Assembly (NCBI GenBank): GCA_963715815.1
Contig: OY970278.1
Location: 3,162,001-3,226,000 of the forward strand
Length of the DNA: 64,000 bases
Direction of reading: 5' to 3'
DNA from: JAFAMS01 sp963715815
Lineage (GTDB): Bacteria; Vulcanimicrobiota; Vulcanimicrobiia; Vulcanimicrobiales; Vulcanimicrobiaceae
Shown: piece by piece, positions 7,896 through 17,488 of the stretch
Position numbering within the stretch: the first letter of the stretch is position 1
How the letters are laid out: every line of letters begins with the position of its first letter
Program-made: the position numbers and the translations under genes
Notes under the pieces: model-generated
What the model was told of the DNA's origin: nothing
What the model saw: only the letters and a program-made list of their open reading frames with translations
The model's database searches: none

Positions 7896-8837
7896 TCACG
7901 CGTAGGAGACCCGGTTTCGTCCGGCCCGCTTGGCTTCGTACATCGCCTTGTCTGCGGCTTCGAGCAGGCTTTCCGCGGTTTGCGCATCGAGCGGGAAGCC
8001 CGCCACGCCGATGCTGGCAGTGATTGCGACCGCTTCGCCGGCGAATTCGCGCCCAATTGCCAGACGCAGCTCATCGGCGCGCATGACGGCACGTGACTTC
8101 TCACAGTCGTACCACACGAGACAAAATTCGTCGCCGCCGTTCCGCGCGACGAGATCTTCGGGCCCGGTAGCGTGAGCGCGCAGCATCGCAGCGAGTCGCC
8201 GTAAGAGATCGTCACCCGCGGCGTGGCCGAAACGATCGTTCCACTCCTTAAAACGATCGGTGTCGAGAAACAGCAACGCTAATCTTGGAACGATCCGAAG
8301 ACGCGGCGCCTCACGCAAACGCTGCACGAGGAGCGTGCGAAAGGCGCGCGGCGTCAAGAGTCCGGTCAGGCCGTCGTAGGTTGCTCGCGTGCGATCTTCA
8401 GCCCGGTCGCGCGCGATCGCGAGTGCCGGAGCAGCAATCGCGCAAACGTCGAGCAGGTCCGCGAGCGTCGATTTCGGCGGACGCTGTGCGAACGCAACAT
8501 AAAGCACCAGCGGTAAATCGTCGAACGGGATTGCAAGCGCGATACGGTCGCCGGGATGGAGCGGTGCGACGTCCGCTCCTATAAAGCGAGCAATTCCCTC
8601 CGCGCGGGCGCGTGCGAGCGGCGACCGCGCGGCAAGCGCCGAGAGCGTCGCGCCATGGAAGTGCGTATAGCGTAGACCGCTCGCGAGAACGCAGGTGAAC
8701 CGGTCGGCATCCAGCTCCCACGCGGTAACCGCGTCGACGTCTTCGCATAACGCGCGCAGCGCACAATCGAGAGTGCCGAGCACGTGGGGAACTCCCTCGC
8801 GTGCGGCTGCGATGAGCTCGCGAGCGGCACGCACCAC
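7896..8837 (-). CDS. GAF-like/GGDEF diguanylate cyclase
   Basis: A 313-residue cytoplasmic protein. The N-terminal ~150 residues look like a GAF-type sensor without clear ligand residues. The C-terminal ~165 residues form a GGDEF domain with D-G-L-T-G-L-L-T-P-R-A-F, F-L-D-T-D-R-F-K-E-W-N-D-R-F-G-H and an intact active-site N-G-G-D-E-F. No R-x-x-D inhibitory site was recognised immediately upstream. It probably synthesises c-di-GMP. It lies 25 bp after the oxidoreductase gene in the same run. Confidence 0.92.
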   Translation of the reverse strand: MVRAARELIAAAREGVPHVLGTLDCALRALCEDVDAVTAWELDADRFTCVLASGLRYTHFHGATLSALAARSPLARARAEGIARFIGADVAPLHPGDRIALAIPFDDLPLVLYVAFAQRPPKSTLADLLDVCAIAAPALAIARDRAEDRTRATYDGLTGLLTPRAFRTLLVQRLREAPRLRIVPRLALLFLDTDRFKEWNDRFGHAAGDDLLRRLAAMLRAHATGPEDLVARNGGDEFCLVWYDCEKSRAVMRADELRLAIGREFAGEAVAITASIGVAGFPLDAQTAESLLEAADKAMYEAKRAGRNRVSYA

Positions 8838-8862
8838 ACCGTGGTGAGTGCCCGCAAGTCTG

Positions 8863-11800
8863 TTAGGCTAGCTTCGCGAGCAGCTCCACTGCTCTGAGTT
8901 GGGCGCGTGCGACATTGCCCAGCTTGACGTCCTCGTAGCCACGAATCGAATCGGGGATCTCGAGAATCTCTTGAGACGCGGCGAGGTTGGAGGTTGAAAG
9001 ACGCGCGATCACATTCGCGACGATTTCTTCATACCAGACAATCAGCTCGCGTTCCACGCGCCGCAACTTCGCATAGCCGAAGATGTCCCACGGCGTGCCA
9101 CGCAAGACTTTGCCGGTCGCCAACATGAGCAGCACCGGCGTAAACCACGACCCGATGCGGATTTTGCGCTTCAGTCCCAGTGAACGAAGAATCGGCGGGT
9201 GCAGGTTGTACCACATCTTCCGCGGCGAGGTAAAGAGCGCTCGCGAGCGCGCGCCAAAGGCGCCGTCCACGTAGAGCCGCGCGACCTCATATTCATCTTT
9301 GTAGGCCATGAGTTTGTGCATCGAACGGATGACTGAGCGCGTTAGCGCGCCGTCCTTACCGTAGAGCGAACGTTCGCGCTCGGCGAAGAGCAGAATCGCA
9401 TTCACATAGCGCGCGGCGTACGACGCGTTCTGGTAGGCGCAGAGATCGGGTACGCGCGTACGAAGTAGTCGTTGCGCCTCGGGATCGAGACCCGCGCAGC
9501 ATTCCAGTAGCTTGCGCGATTCGCGCGTTTCCCGAGCGCCGTCCAAACGATCGGCTAGCGGTTCCTGTGCACCGATCTGCGCGAAGAGCGCGGCTGAATC
9601 GCAGACGGCCAGCCGGCCATACGCAAACGCCAGCAGATTATTTTCGACGGCGACGCCGTTGAGGCGAATTGCATCCTCGATGCTGGCGGCCGAAACGGGA
9701 ATCAGGCCGGCCTGATAAGTTGCGCCGAGCATGACGATATTCGTCATCATGTGATCGCCGAACGCGCCCTCGGCAATCGCGCGCGCAGCCAAGCGCACGT
9801 CGCCGTCTTTTCGAGTCACGGCACGAATCGCTTCGACGAGCAGCAGTGGCGTCACCGAGAAGTGGACATCGCGAATCATCTCGCCGCTCGGAAGCAGCGA
9901 CGTGTTGATCACCGCGATCGTGCTTTCCGGATCGCAGCGGTCGAGATTAACCGGATCCGCGGCTGCCAAGAGATCGAGTGCAAGATACAAATCGGCCTTG
10001 CCCGCGCCGATCTTGTTAGCGGCAACATCGTGCTCCGGCTCGGCGATGATCAAACTCGACAGCACGGCACCCCACTTTTGGGCCGCACCAGTTTGGTCGT
10101 AGCTCAGCACGCGCTTACCATCGAACGCCGCAGCCTGCGCGAGAATCGCATTCAGCGTTAGCACGCCGGTCCCGCCGACACCGGGCGAATAGATATGATA
10201 TGGACGCGCGAGCGTGCGCGGATAGTTGGGCTCCGGGAGCGCAACGTCAATCGGACGGGCTTTCGGTTTGCGAATTCCCGTCCCGGGCTCGGCTTCGAAG
10301 GTTACGAATGACGGGCACTCCGCTTTTATGCAGCTTTGATCTTGGTTGCACGACGATTGATGGATCTGCGTCTTGATCCCGAACTCGGTGTCGACTTTTC
10401 CGAGCGACATGCAGTTCGTGAGCGCGCCGCAATCGCCGCAATTCTCGCAAACATCCTCGTTGACGACGACAAAGCGCGTCCGAGTCGCGGCCTTTCCGCG
10501 CTTTTGACGGCGCCGGCGCTCGTTCGCGCACGTGCCGTCGTAGATCAGCACCGTAACGCCGGGCGTTTCTTGCAATTCGCGGGATGCCGCTTCCAGCTCG
10601 TCGACATCGCAGACTTGCGCGACGGCCGGGAACTGCGCGCGTCGATAGGTCTCGGGTGTCTGAGTCAATACGACGATCCGGCGCACGCCCTCGATTGCGA
10701 GAAGCTGAACGAGCTCCTCAACGCTCTTCTCGCCGACCGGCGCCTGTGCGCCCGTGTTTGCGACGGCTCCGTTGAACAGTATCTTGAACGTGATGTTCAC
10801 GCCAGTCGCGACTGCAAATCGGATGTTCATGTACGACGAATGGAACAGCGAACCGTCACCGACGTTCTGCACCATGTGCGTGCGCGTGGTGTAGGGCGCA
10901 AGGCCAATCCACGGCATCCCCTCGCCGCCCAGTTGCGTCATCGCTTCGATGTGACGCTTTGGTTGCTCGATGATCGACGCGAATGAATGACAGCCGGGGC
11001 TTCCCCATGCAATTTGATCGTCGAGCAACACGGTCGACGTGTTATGCGGACAACCGGAGCAATAGTTGGGCGTGCGCTTCGGCAGGTCTTTATATGTGCG
11101 TTCGGCGATCGCGGTGAGTCGCTGCGCGTGTTTGCCGAGACGCGGCGCGATAATCCGGGCGATGATGTCGGCGTCCATCCCACTCTCGACCGGGAAGAGC
11201 GGAGCACCGTGTTCATCGTCTTTTCCGACGACGCGCACTCGGCGCTCTTGATTGCAGAGTGCAGCCTTGAGCGCCGTTTCGACCACGCCGCGCTTCTCTT
11301 CGACGACGATGATCTCGTCGAGCCCGTCCGCAAACTCACGCAAGAAATACTCGTCAGCGGGATAGATGAGGCCCAGCCGTCCGAGTCTTATTCCGGCCGC
11401 GCGCAATGCGTCGTCGTCGAAACCCAGATCGAGCAGCGCCTGGCGCAAATCCGAGAAGCTCTTGCCCGCCGAGAGCAAGCCGACGCGATCGCGCGTCGTA
11501 CGCACGTGAATGCGATCGAGGTGATTCGCGCGCGCGTACGCGCGCACGGCGAGGTGACGCTCGCGATACAACCGGCGCTCAGGATCGATATTGAGCCCCG
11601 GGAAGAACGTGAAGTCGGTGTATTTGCGGAACGGCTCGCCGTCGATCGTCAGATCGGGAATGACGATCTTCGGGAAATCCGGCGAGACTTCGAACGTCTC
11701 GCCGCCGTCGCACAATTGTCCGATGAGCTTCATTGCGATCCAGCAGCCGGAATAACGCGAAAGCGCGATCGCGTGCAAACCGTATTCCAAGAACTCCGCA

Positions 11801-12345
11801 ACCGAGGACGGATACACGATCGGAATCCCGGCGCTCATGAACGCGTAGTCTTCCTGGAACGGCAGCGTCGAGCTCTTGCTTTCCGGATCTTCACCGCCTA
11901 GCACGACGACCGCGCCGAGGCGGCTCGTTCCAGCGAAATTCGCGTGCCGCAGCGCATCGCCCGAGCGATCGATTCCCGGACCTTTTCCGTACCAGATGCC
12001 GACGACGCCCTCGATGCCGTCACGCCGCGGATGATCGTCGATCATCTGCGTTCCCATCAGCACCGTTACGCCGAGCTCTTCAGCCTGTGCCGGGACGTGC
12101 GTGATCCCGCTTTCGCCTACGATTGCGCCCGCCGTTCGCAACGAGATATCGTAGCCGCCGAGCGGCGAGCCTGGATATCCCGTCACGAACGTGCGCGTGT
12201 TCAAGCCGCTTGCAACGTCACGCCTGTGCTGATCGATCGGCAAGCGAATCAACGCTTGAATCCCGCTCAAATACAGCGCCCCTGCTTCAAGCGTATAACG
12301 ATCGTCGAGCGAACGGCGTACCTGCGTACGCGGCGGCGAGATCAC
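8863..12345 (-). CDS. Indolepyruvate:ferredoxin oxidoreductase, fused subunits
   Basis: A 1160-residue fused 2-oxoacid:ferredoxin oxidoreductase of the IorAB type, which decarboxylates aryl-pyruvates or branched 2-oxoacids to acyl-CoA with reduction of ferredoxin. The order is an N-terminal PFOR alpha domain (F-V-T-G-Y-P-G-S-P-L-G-G-Y-D), a TPP domain (G-C-P-H-N-T and N-V-G-D-G-S-L-F-H-S), a cysteine-rich Fe-S region (C-E-N-C-G-D-C, then S-S-C-N-Q-D-Q-S-C), a gamma domain (G-V-G-G-T-G-V-L-T-L) and a long C-terminal domain typical of the fused family. The start is GTG 12345, overlapping the livK stop as GTGA. Linkage to liv genes suggests it oxidises the 2-oxo acids of imported branched or aromatic amino acids. 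Confidence 0.93.
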   Translation of the reverse strand: MISPPRTQVRRSLDDRYTLEAGALYLSGIQALIRLPIDQHRRDVASGLNTRTFVTGYPGSPLGGYDISLRTAGAIVGESGITHVPAQAEELGVTVLMGTQMIDDHPRRDGIEGVVGIWYGKGPGIDRSGDALRHANFAGTSRLGAVVVLGGEDPESKSSTLPFQEDYAFMSAGIPIVYPSSVAEFLEYGLHAIALSRYSGCWIAMKLIGQLCDGGETFEVSPDFPKIVIPDLTIDGEPFRKYTDFTFFPGLNIDPERRLYRERHLAVRAYARANHLDRIHVRTTRDRVGLLSAGKSFSDLRQALLDLGFDDDALRAAGIRLGRLGLIYPADEYFLREFADGLDEIIVVEEKRGVVETALKAALCNQERRVRVVGKDDEHGAPLFPVESGMDADIIARIIAPRLGKHAQRLTAIAERTYKDLPKRTPNYCSGCPHNTSTVLLDDQIAWGSPGCHSFASIIEQPKRHIEAMTQLGGEGMPWIGLAPYTTRTHMVQNVGDGSLFHSSYMNIRFAVATGVNITFKILFNGAVANTGAQAPVGEKSVEELVQLLAIEGVRRIVVLTQTPETYRRAQFPAVAQVCDVDELEAASRELQETPGVTVLIYDGTCANERRRRQKRGKAATRTRFVVVNEDVCENCGDCGALTNCMSLGKVDTEFGIKTQIHQSSCNQDQSCIKAECPSFVTFEAEPGTGIRKPKARPIDVALPEPNYPRTLARPYHIYSPGVGGTGVLTLNAILAQAAAFDGKRVLSYDQTGAAQKWGAVLSSLIIAEPEHDVAANKIGAGKADLYLALDLLAAADPVNLDRCDPESTIAVINTSLLPSGEMIRDVHFSVTPLLLVEAIRAVTRKDGDVRLAARAIAEGAFGDHMMTNIVMLGATYQAGLIPVSAASIEDAIRLNGVAVENNLLAFAYGRLAVCDSAALFAQIGAQEPLADRLDGARETRESRKLLECCAGLDPEAQRLLRTRVPDLCAYQNASYAARYVNAILLFAERERSLYGKDGALTRSVIRSMHKLMAYKDEYEVARLYVDGAFGARSRALFTSPRKMWYNLHPPILRSLGLKRKIRIGSWFTPVLLMLATGKVLRGTPWDIFGYAKLRRVERELIVWYEEIVANVIARLSTSNLAASQEILEIPDSIRGYEDVKLGNVARAQLRAVELLAKLA

Positions 12346-13508
12346 CTTATGAGTACGAAGTGGCCGTCGACGACCTTCGTGACCACGTCGGCATCCGGAG
12401 CGAGGCCGTTGTGATCTGTCGACGACGTATGGAAGACGCCTGAAACGCCGGCATAGCTGATGTGCTCGAGTGCGTCGCGGAGCTTCGCGGGATCGGGTCC
12501 CGATTTCGCGAGCGCCTGCTTCAGCCAATAGACCGCGTCGTAGCCGAAGCCGCCGAACATGTTCGCGGGCTTATCTTTCGGATACGCCGATTCGAATGCG
12601 CTGACGTAGTGCAAGGCGATCTTCTTCGACGGATCCGAGTTCGGTAACTGGCTTGCGATCGATGCGCGTGATGTCGTGATGAACGCACCGTTCAGTGCCA
12701 CCCCCGCCTGATCGAGAAAGCGCTGATCTGCTGCGCCGTCCGAGAAATAGAGCGGCAGGTTGCCCATCGAAAGCTGACGGTAACCGCGCGTTACGACGCC
12801 GACCGACGGCAACGTGCTCCACACCAAAACCGCTTGCGGATTGGAAGCTCGGATTTTTGTCAACTGCGTCGTTGCATCGGTTCCGGTAGCATCGATCGCT
12901 TCCGAATCCGTCACCGCGAAACCCGCGGATTTCCCGGCTTCCGCAAAATGCGCGATGCCGGTCTTACCGTAGTCGTCGTTGCGATAGATCGCGCCGACTT
13001 TTTCTATTCCGGCGGCTTTCATATGTTTCTGTATGATGCGCGCGACGGCCGTATCCGTGGGCGGAATCTTGAAAATGTACGGATGGTCGCTCGCCGGTTC
13101 GATGATCGTACCGGAAGACGCAAGCGATATCATCGGAATCTTCGCGGCTTGCGCGACCGGCACCATTGCGAGGCTGCCTTGTGTAATCGACGTGCCGATG
13201 ATTGCGAGGACGTGCTGGTCGAGCAATCTACGCGTCGCGTTCACCGCGTTTGCGGGCGAAGTCTCGTCGTCAATGATGGTGACTTGCAGCGGATGCCCAT
13301 TTACGCCGCCGGCTTTGTTAATCTCGTCGACAGCGAGCTGAATGCTGTCCCCCGCAGGTCGTCCGAGCGTCGAGGCCGGCCCGCTTTCGCAGACGACGGC
13401 ACCGATGATATATGGTTCGTTGGCTGCATCGCCCGGGCGCAAAGTAACGCCACCCAACACGAATGCAAAAGCAACCCCGAGTCCAATAAGTCTCACAAAG
13501 CCCCTCAC
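12342..13508 (-). CDS. livK: Branched-chain amino acid-type ABC substrate-binding protein
   Basis: A 388-residue periplasmic-binding protein of the Leu/Ile/Val family. A signal peptide (R-L-I-G-L-G-V-A-F-A-F-V-L-G-G-V) occupies about residues 1-28, and the mature start Y-I-I-G-A-V-V-C-E-S-G-P is typical. The motif A-V-D-E-I-N-K-A-G-G-V-N-G matches the family. No lipobox Cys was seen, so it is probably soluble in the periplasm. It overlaps livF by ATGA and the oxidoreductase by GTGA. Confidence 0.93.
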   Translation of the reverse strand: MRGFVRLIGLGVAFAFVLGGVTLRPGDAANEPYIIGAVVCESGPASTLGRPAGDSIQLAVDEINKAGGVNGHPLQVTIIDDETSPANAVNATRRLLDQHVLAIIGTSITQGSLAMVPVAQAAKIPMISLASSGTIIEPASDHPYIFKIPPTDTAVARIIQKHMKAAGIEKVGAIYRNDDYGKTGIAHFAEAGKSAGFAVTDSEAIDATGTDATTQLTKIRASNPQAVLVWSTLPSVGVVTRGYRQLSMGNLPLYFSDGAADQRFLDQAGVALNGAFITTSRASIASQLPNSDPSKKIALHYVSAFESAYPKDKPANMFGGFGYDAVYWLKQALAKSGPDPAKLRDALEHISYAGVSGVFHTSSTDHNGLAPDADVVTKVVDGHFVLIR

Positions 13509-14233
13509 GAAGTCTCCTTTCCGACAGGTCCCATAAAGTACGTCCGTCCGCTGCGAACCAAATCCTCTGCCGTCCCGGCTCCGACGATTCGTCCGCGCTC
13601 CATAAAATAGGCGCGGCGGCAGATACGAGCCGCCATGCGGAGGTTCTGCTCGACCAGAACGATCGTCGCTGAACCTTCCGCCAGACGAGCGAGAGCCGCA
13701 AAATTCTCGGCGCGCACGCGCGGCGCGAGACCGAGACTTGGCTCGTCGAGCAGCAGCAGCTCGGGCTTCGCCATCAGCGCGCGGCCGATCGCGACCATCT
13801 GCTGCTCGCCGCCGGAGAGCGAGCCGGCCGGTGTCCGCAGCAGATTGCGCAAAGGTGGAAACAGCTCGAGCACGTCGTCGAGCTCGGCATCGAGATTGCT
13901 CCGGTCGCTGCGTGCGTATGCCCCGAGCACCAAGTTCTCGCGAACGGAGAGAGGCCCGAAGAGCTGGCGGCGTTCGGGAACGATGGCGATGCGCCGGCGC
14001 GCCATTGCTTCAGGCGGTGAGCCTGTAACGTCCTCGCCAAGGATGCGGACGCGTCCGTTTGTGGGCGGGAACAAACCAATGATCGAGCCCAGCAGCGTCG
14101 TCTTTCCGGCACCGTTCGGACCGACGACCGCGACTGTTTCGCCACGCGCAACTTCGAGGCTGACATCCCACAAGATTTGTACGCGGCCGCGATACGTCTT
14201 GATACCGTCGAGCTCGAGAACGTTGTCGCTCAT
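13505..14233 (-). CDS. livF: Branched-chain amino acid ABC transporter ATPase
   Basis: A 242-residue ATP-binding subunit. It has Walker A G-P-N-G-A-G-K-T-T, signature L-S-G-G-E-Q-Q-M and Walker B L-L-L-L-D-E-P-S-L-G-L-A-P, all of LivF type. The start is ATG 14233, overlapping the livG stop by four bases. It powers uptake with LivG, LivH, LivM and the binding protein. Confidence 0.95.
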   Translation of the reverse strand: MSDNVLELDGIKTYRGRVQILWDVSLEVARGETVAVVGPNGAGKTTLLGSIIGLFPPTNGRVRILGEDVTGSPPEAMARRRIAIVPERRQLFGPLSVRENLVLGAYARSDRSNLDAELDDVLELFPPLRNLLRTPAGSLSGGEQQMVAIGRALMAKPELLLLDEPSLGLAPRVRAENFAALARLAEGSATIVLVEQNLRMAARICRRAYFMERGRIVGAGTAEDLVRSGRTYFMGPVGKETS

Positions 14234-14943
14234 GCGGAAAGCTCGTCGCCGATGTACGCATCGAGAACGACGGGATCGTTGCAAATCGCCTCGGGTGAAC
14301 CTTCCGCAATCTTTCGGCCGTGATCGAGCACGACGAAACGATCGGCCGCAGCGAGCAAACGATGCAGATCGTGTTCGACGAACAGAATGCTGACGTTGCG
14401 CGCGCGCGCCGCCCGCACGAGCTCTAGAACGGCATCGATTTCATCCCCACCCAGTCCGGAAAGCGGCTCGTCGAGCAGCAGCACTTTCGGCTCGACGGCG
14501 AGCGCGCGAAGCATCTCGAGCACGCGCTCTTGACCAAATGACAGCGAGTCCGTGGGAACGTCGGCGCGCGACTCGAGCGAAGTCCCCGCGAGTAGCTCGC
14601 GCGCGACTTTTTCGCAAGACTTCAATCCTCGCGTCTCGAGCGCGACCATCAAACTCTCACAGACGCTCAGTCCCCAGAACATCACCGGCGTCTGGAAGGT
14701 CCGCGTAACGCCGAGCGCAGCGATGCGGTGCATCGGAAGACGCGTCAGCTTGCGATCGTCGAGCGTTACGATTCCGGTGCTCGGGCGTTGCAATCCGCTG
14801 ATCACGTTGAAGAGCGTCGTCTTTCCCGCGCCGTTCGGACCGATGACGCCGAGAACTTCGCCCGGCTGCGCCTCGAACGTGACATTCTCGAGCGCGACCA
14901 CGCCGCCGAAGCGGACGGTCACGTCCTCGACGCGCAGGCTCAC
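14230..14943 (-). CDS. livG: Branched-chain amino acid ABC transporter ATPase
   Basis: A 237-residue ATP-binding subunit with Walker A G-P-N-G-A-G-K-T-T and Walker B V-L-L-L-D-E-P-L-S-G-L. The usual signature L-S-G-G is altered: the equivalent region reads D-S-L-S-F-G-Q-E-R-V-L-E, as in many LivG proteins. The start GTG 14943 overlaps the livH stop (GTGA). The extra upstream open frame is livH sequence read in another frame. Confidence 0.93.
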   Translation of the reverse strand: MSLRVEDVTVRFGGVVALENVTFEAQPGEVLGVIGPNGAGKTTLFNVISGLQRPSTGIVTLDDRKLTRLPMHRIAALGVTRTFQTPVMFWGLSVCESLMVALETRGLKSCEKVARELLAGTSLESRADVPTDSLSFGQERVLEMLRALAVEPKVLLLDEPLSGLGGDEIDAVLELVRAARARNVSILFVEHDLHRLLAAADRFVVLDHGRKIAEGSPEAICNDPVVLDAYIGDELSA

Positions 14944-15818
14944 GCGCGGCGCAACGTTCGTCCGAGCAAGCCCTGCGGACGCACGATCAAAACGACGAGC
15001 AGGATGACGAACGCGATTCCCTGTTCCCATCCGCTCGAAAAGACTCCGCCGCACATCTTCTCGACGATCCCGAGTAAGAAGCCACCGACCAGCGCACCGC
15101 TCAGACTATCGAGTCCGCCTAGAATCGCCGCCACGAAGCCGTTGAGTCCGAGATACAAGCCCATGTCGTAAGTTGCGCTCGTGATCGGTGCGATTACGAC
15201 CCCGCCGATTGCGCCGATGACGGCAGCTGCAACAAAGCTCCAAAACGCGAACTGCTCGAGCGGCATTCCGAAAACGCGTGCGATATTCGGATTCGCCATC
15301 GCCGCACGCACTGCCGTGCCGGCGTACGTCTTTCGGAAGAACAAAAACAGCGCGAGCACGATTACGACGTCCGCACCGAAAACCCAGAGTGCTTGGGGCG
15401 GAATCGTTCCGGGTCCGATCGCAAACGACGCGCCGGCAGAAAACGGCGGCAGCAACAGGGGATTCGTTCCCCACACGAAGAGCGCGGCGCCGCGAATCGC
15501 TACGTCGAGGCCGAGTGTAATGAAGATCAAGGTGACCGCACCGCTACCTCTGCGGCGCGCCGGCCGCAACGCGAGCAGCTGCGCCACTCCGCCGACCGCA
15601 CCGGCAACGACGATCGCGACGAACGCAGCCACGGCAACCGGCAGACCCTTGCTCGCAAGCGAAGACGACGTCATCGCGCCGATCATGGCAAACTCGCCTT
15701 GCGCGAAATTGATGATCCCCGAAACCTGATAGACGAGCACGAAGCCGGCCGCTATCAGTGCGAAAATTCCGCCAACGACGAGGCCCGCAAGAAAGAACTG
15801 CCAGAGCTCGGCGATCAT
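14940..15818 (-). CDS. livH: Branched-chain amino acid ABC transporter permease
   Basis: A 292-residue inner-membrane permease of the LivH family with about eight hydrophobic helices. It starts L-W-Q-F-F-L-A-G-L-V-V-G-G-I-F-A-L-I-A-A-G-F and contains the I-I-N-F-A-Q-G-E-F motif typical of LivH. It pairs with LivM at 17489, which is encoded divergently. The start overlaps the stop of the di-iron gene. Confidence 0.94.
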   Translation of the reverse strand: MIAELWQFFLAGLVVGGIFALIAAGFVLVYQVSGIINFAQGEFAMIGAMTSSSLASKGLPVAVAAFVAIVVAGAVGGVAQLLALRPARRRGSGAVTLIFITLGLDVAIRGAALFVWGTNPLLLPPFSAGASFAIGPGTIPPQALWVFGADVVIVLALFLFFRKTYAGTAVRAAMANPNIARVFGMPLEQFAFWSFVAAAVIGAIGGVVIAPITSATYDMGLYLGLNGFVAAILGGLDSLSGALVGGFLLGIVEKMCGGVFSSGWEQGIAFVILLVVLIVRPQGLLGRTLRRA

Positions 15819-16513
15819 GCGGCCGGCAGCGCCAGCCCGAGATCCTCGACGACTCGCTTCACGCGCGCAAGATAATCCTCGCGCATCTCACCGTTGGTGC
15901 GGAACTTGATCCCGAACTGACGATAAATCTCGTTGTTCTTCGAACGGTCGGATCCGAAGAATGCAGGCATCGACGGAAAAATCGCATCGAGCGCCGTTTG
16001 CACGCGTTCTTTGCCTTCCGTCGTTTCGATGATCTCCGCGACGGCTTGCTCGCCGAACTTCGCGTGGAACTTCTCTTCGGGCAACGTCGCCTTCGCGGCG
16101 TTGCGCAGTGGAATATAGCTGCAATTCAGCAGATCTTCGACTTGGATGATCTCGGCGAGGTCGGCGACGAGCTTGATCACGCTGAACTCTTCCCAATTTT
16201 TGAGCGGGAAGTCGAAGATCGAGAGCGTGCGCTTCGTGGATGTGTTCGGCAGCATCGCGTCTTCGGGAACGCCGATCTCACGTCCGAGCCGGAAGAAGCG
16301 CACGTGATGACCGTACTCCTCCATCGCGACACGGCACGTGAGCCACTTCCAATACGGCGTGGGCGCAAACGCTACCGCGACCTCGTCGAAGACGCGCGCG
16401 CCGTGGAGCTCATTGATCGCATGACTCACGACGATTTTCTCAACGGCATGACGGTAATCGGCCGGCTCATCAGCCAGCGCTTTGGGAGTCTTGACGTCAG
16501 GATACGCCGGCAT
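15815..16513 (-). CDS. PaaA/PaaC-like di-iron (ferritin-like) protein
   Basis: A 232-residue helical protein of the phenylacetic-acid catabolic PaaA/PaaC family. Two di-iron E-x-x-H motifs are visible (E-E-Y-G-H-H and E-E-K-F-H), with a further carboxylate-rich helix N-E-L-H-G-A-R. PaaA is the catalytic subunit of the oxygenase that epoxidises phenylacetyl-CoA. The other Paa subunits (B, C, D, E) are absent from the window. Its position between an SDR and liv/IOR genes suggests oxidation of an acyl-CoA made from an imported aromatic or branched amino acid. It overlaps the SDR by 17 bp. Confidence 0.8.
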   Translation of the reverse strand: MPAYPDVKTPKALADEPADYRHAVEKIVVSHAINELHGARVFDEVAVAFAPTPYWKWLTCRVAMEEYGHHVRFFRLGREIGVPEDAMLPNTSTKRTLSIFDFPLKNWEEFSVIKLVADLAEIIQVEDLLNCSYIPLRNAAKATLPEEKFHAKFGEQAVAEIIETTEGKERVQTALDAIFPSMPAFFGSDRSKNNEIYRQFGIKFRTNGEMREDYLARVKRVVEDLGLALPAA

Positions 16514-17432
16514 GCGAGAACGCCTCCAAATCCGTTTCGAGCGGAGTAAACGCAGCAGAAAACTTTCCTAGTTCGCGCGTCATGTCGTCGTGCGAGGCAT
16601 TCGCGTCGAGCGCGAAGCGCGCGATCGGCCGCGGCTGCGAAAACAGCATCACTTCCGCGCCGCGCACGCAGAAGAGCTGGCCGCTGATCGACTCCGCTTC
16701 ATCCGAAGCAAGAAACGCAACGAAGCGCCCCACGAACGCCGGTTCGATTCCGAGCGCCTGCTTCTTATATGCGTGCTGCGCATCGTTCTGCGGTTGGATC
16801 GATTCGGTTACGCGCGTCGCACCAAAGGGTGCTACGGCGTTGACGGCGACGCCGCTGCGCGCCATGTCGTGCGCGACGACGCGCGTGAGTCCGAAGAGCG
16901 CGGCTTTGCTGCTCGCGTACGCTGCCTGCCCGAAGTTGCCGTAAAACCCGGCTGTCGAGACAATATTCACGATGCGGCCCCAGCGGTAACGCTCGCCGCC
17001 GCGGCCGGACTTGGCTTGTTCGCGCATGAGCGCAGTCGCCGTGCGAATCGCTTCGAACGCGGCGGTCACGTTGTTTTCGAGAACATCCTCAAAGTCTTCG
17101 AGCTGTGCTTTGAAAGCAAACCCATCGCGGATGATCGCCGCGTTGTTGACGAGGATGTCGATTCCACCAAACGAGCTTGCGGCAAGCTCGACGGCGTGTC
17201 GGGGCGCGCCGGCTTGCGCGAGATTTTCTGTAAACGCCACCACACGATCGTCGAATCCGGCGGCGAACGCATTGGCAAGGTTCGGATCCTCACCGCGACC
17301 GTCGATTTCGGTTCCGTTGTCGGCAACGACGATGCTCGCGCCGCGTTCCCACAACGCGCGTACGATCGCTGCTCCAATCCCTCGTGCCCCGCCCGTGACA
17401 AGCGCCACGCGGCCTGCCAAGCTGTCGCTCAC
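16497..17432 (-). CDS. Short-chain dehydrogenase, 3-hydroxyacyl-CoA dehydrogenase-like
   Basis: A 311-residue SDR. The nucleotide motif T-G-G-A-R-G-I-G is at residues 13-20, the N-N-A motif follows, and the active site shows S-T-A-G with Y-x-x-x-K in Q-A-A-Y-A-S-S-K-A-A. Length and spacing resemble the dehydrogenase part of peroxisomal multifunctional enzyme type 2, so a 3-hydroxyacyl-CoA substrate is likely but not proven. The start GTG 17432 sits where the conserved L-A-G-R-V-A-L-V-T begins. It is the first gene of the minus-strand run, 56 bp from the divergent livM. Confidence 0.85.
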   Translation of the reverse strand: MSDSLAGRVALVTGGARGIGAAIVRALWERGASIVVADNGTEIDGRGEDPNLANAFAAGFDDRVVAFTENLAQAGAPRHAVELAASSFGGIDILVNNAAIIRDGFAFKAQLEDFEDVLENNVTAAFEAIRTATALMREQAKSGRGGERYRWGRIVNIVSTAGFYGNFGQAAYASSKAALFGLTRVVAHDMARSGVAVNAVAPFGATRVTESIQPQNDAQHAYKKQALGIEPAFVGRFVAFLASDEAESISGQLFCVRGAEVMLFSQPRPIARFALDANASHDDMTRELGKFSAAFTPLETDLEAFSHAGVS

Positions 17433-17488
17433 GTTTCGGCCCTTCGCCGCAAGGCTCACCACCGCTTCCCGGGAAGCGAGTCTTGTCG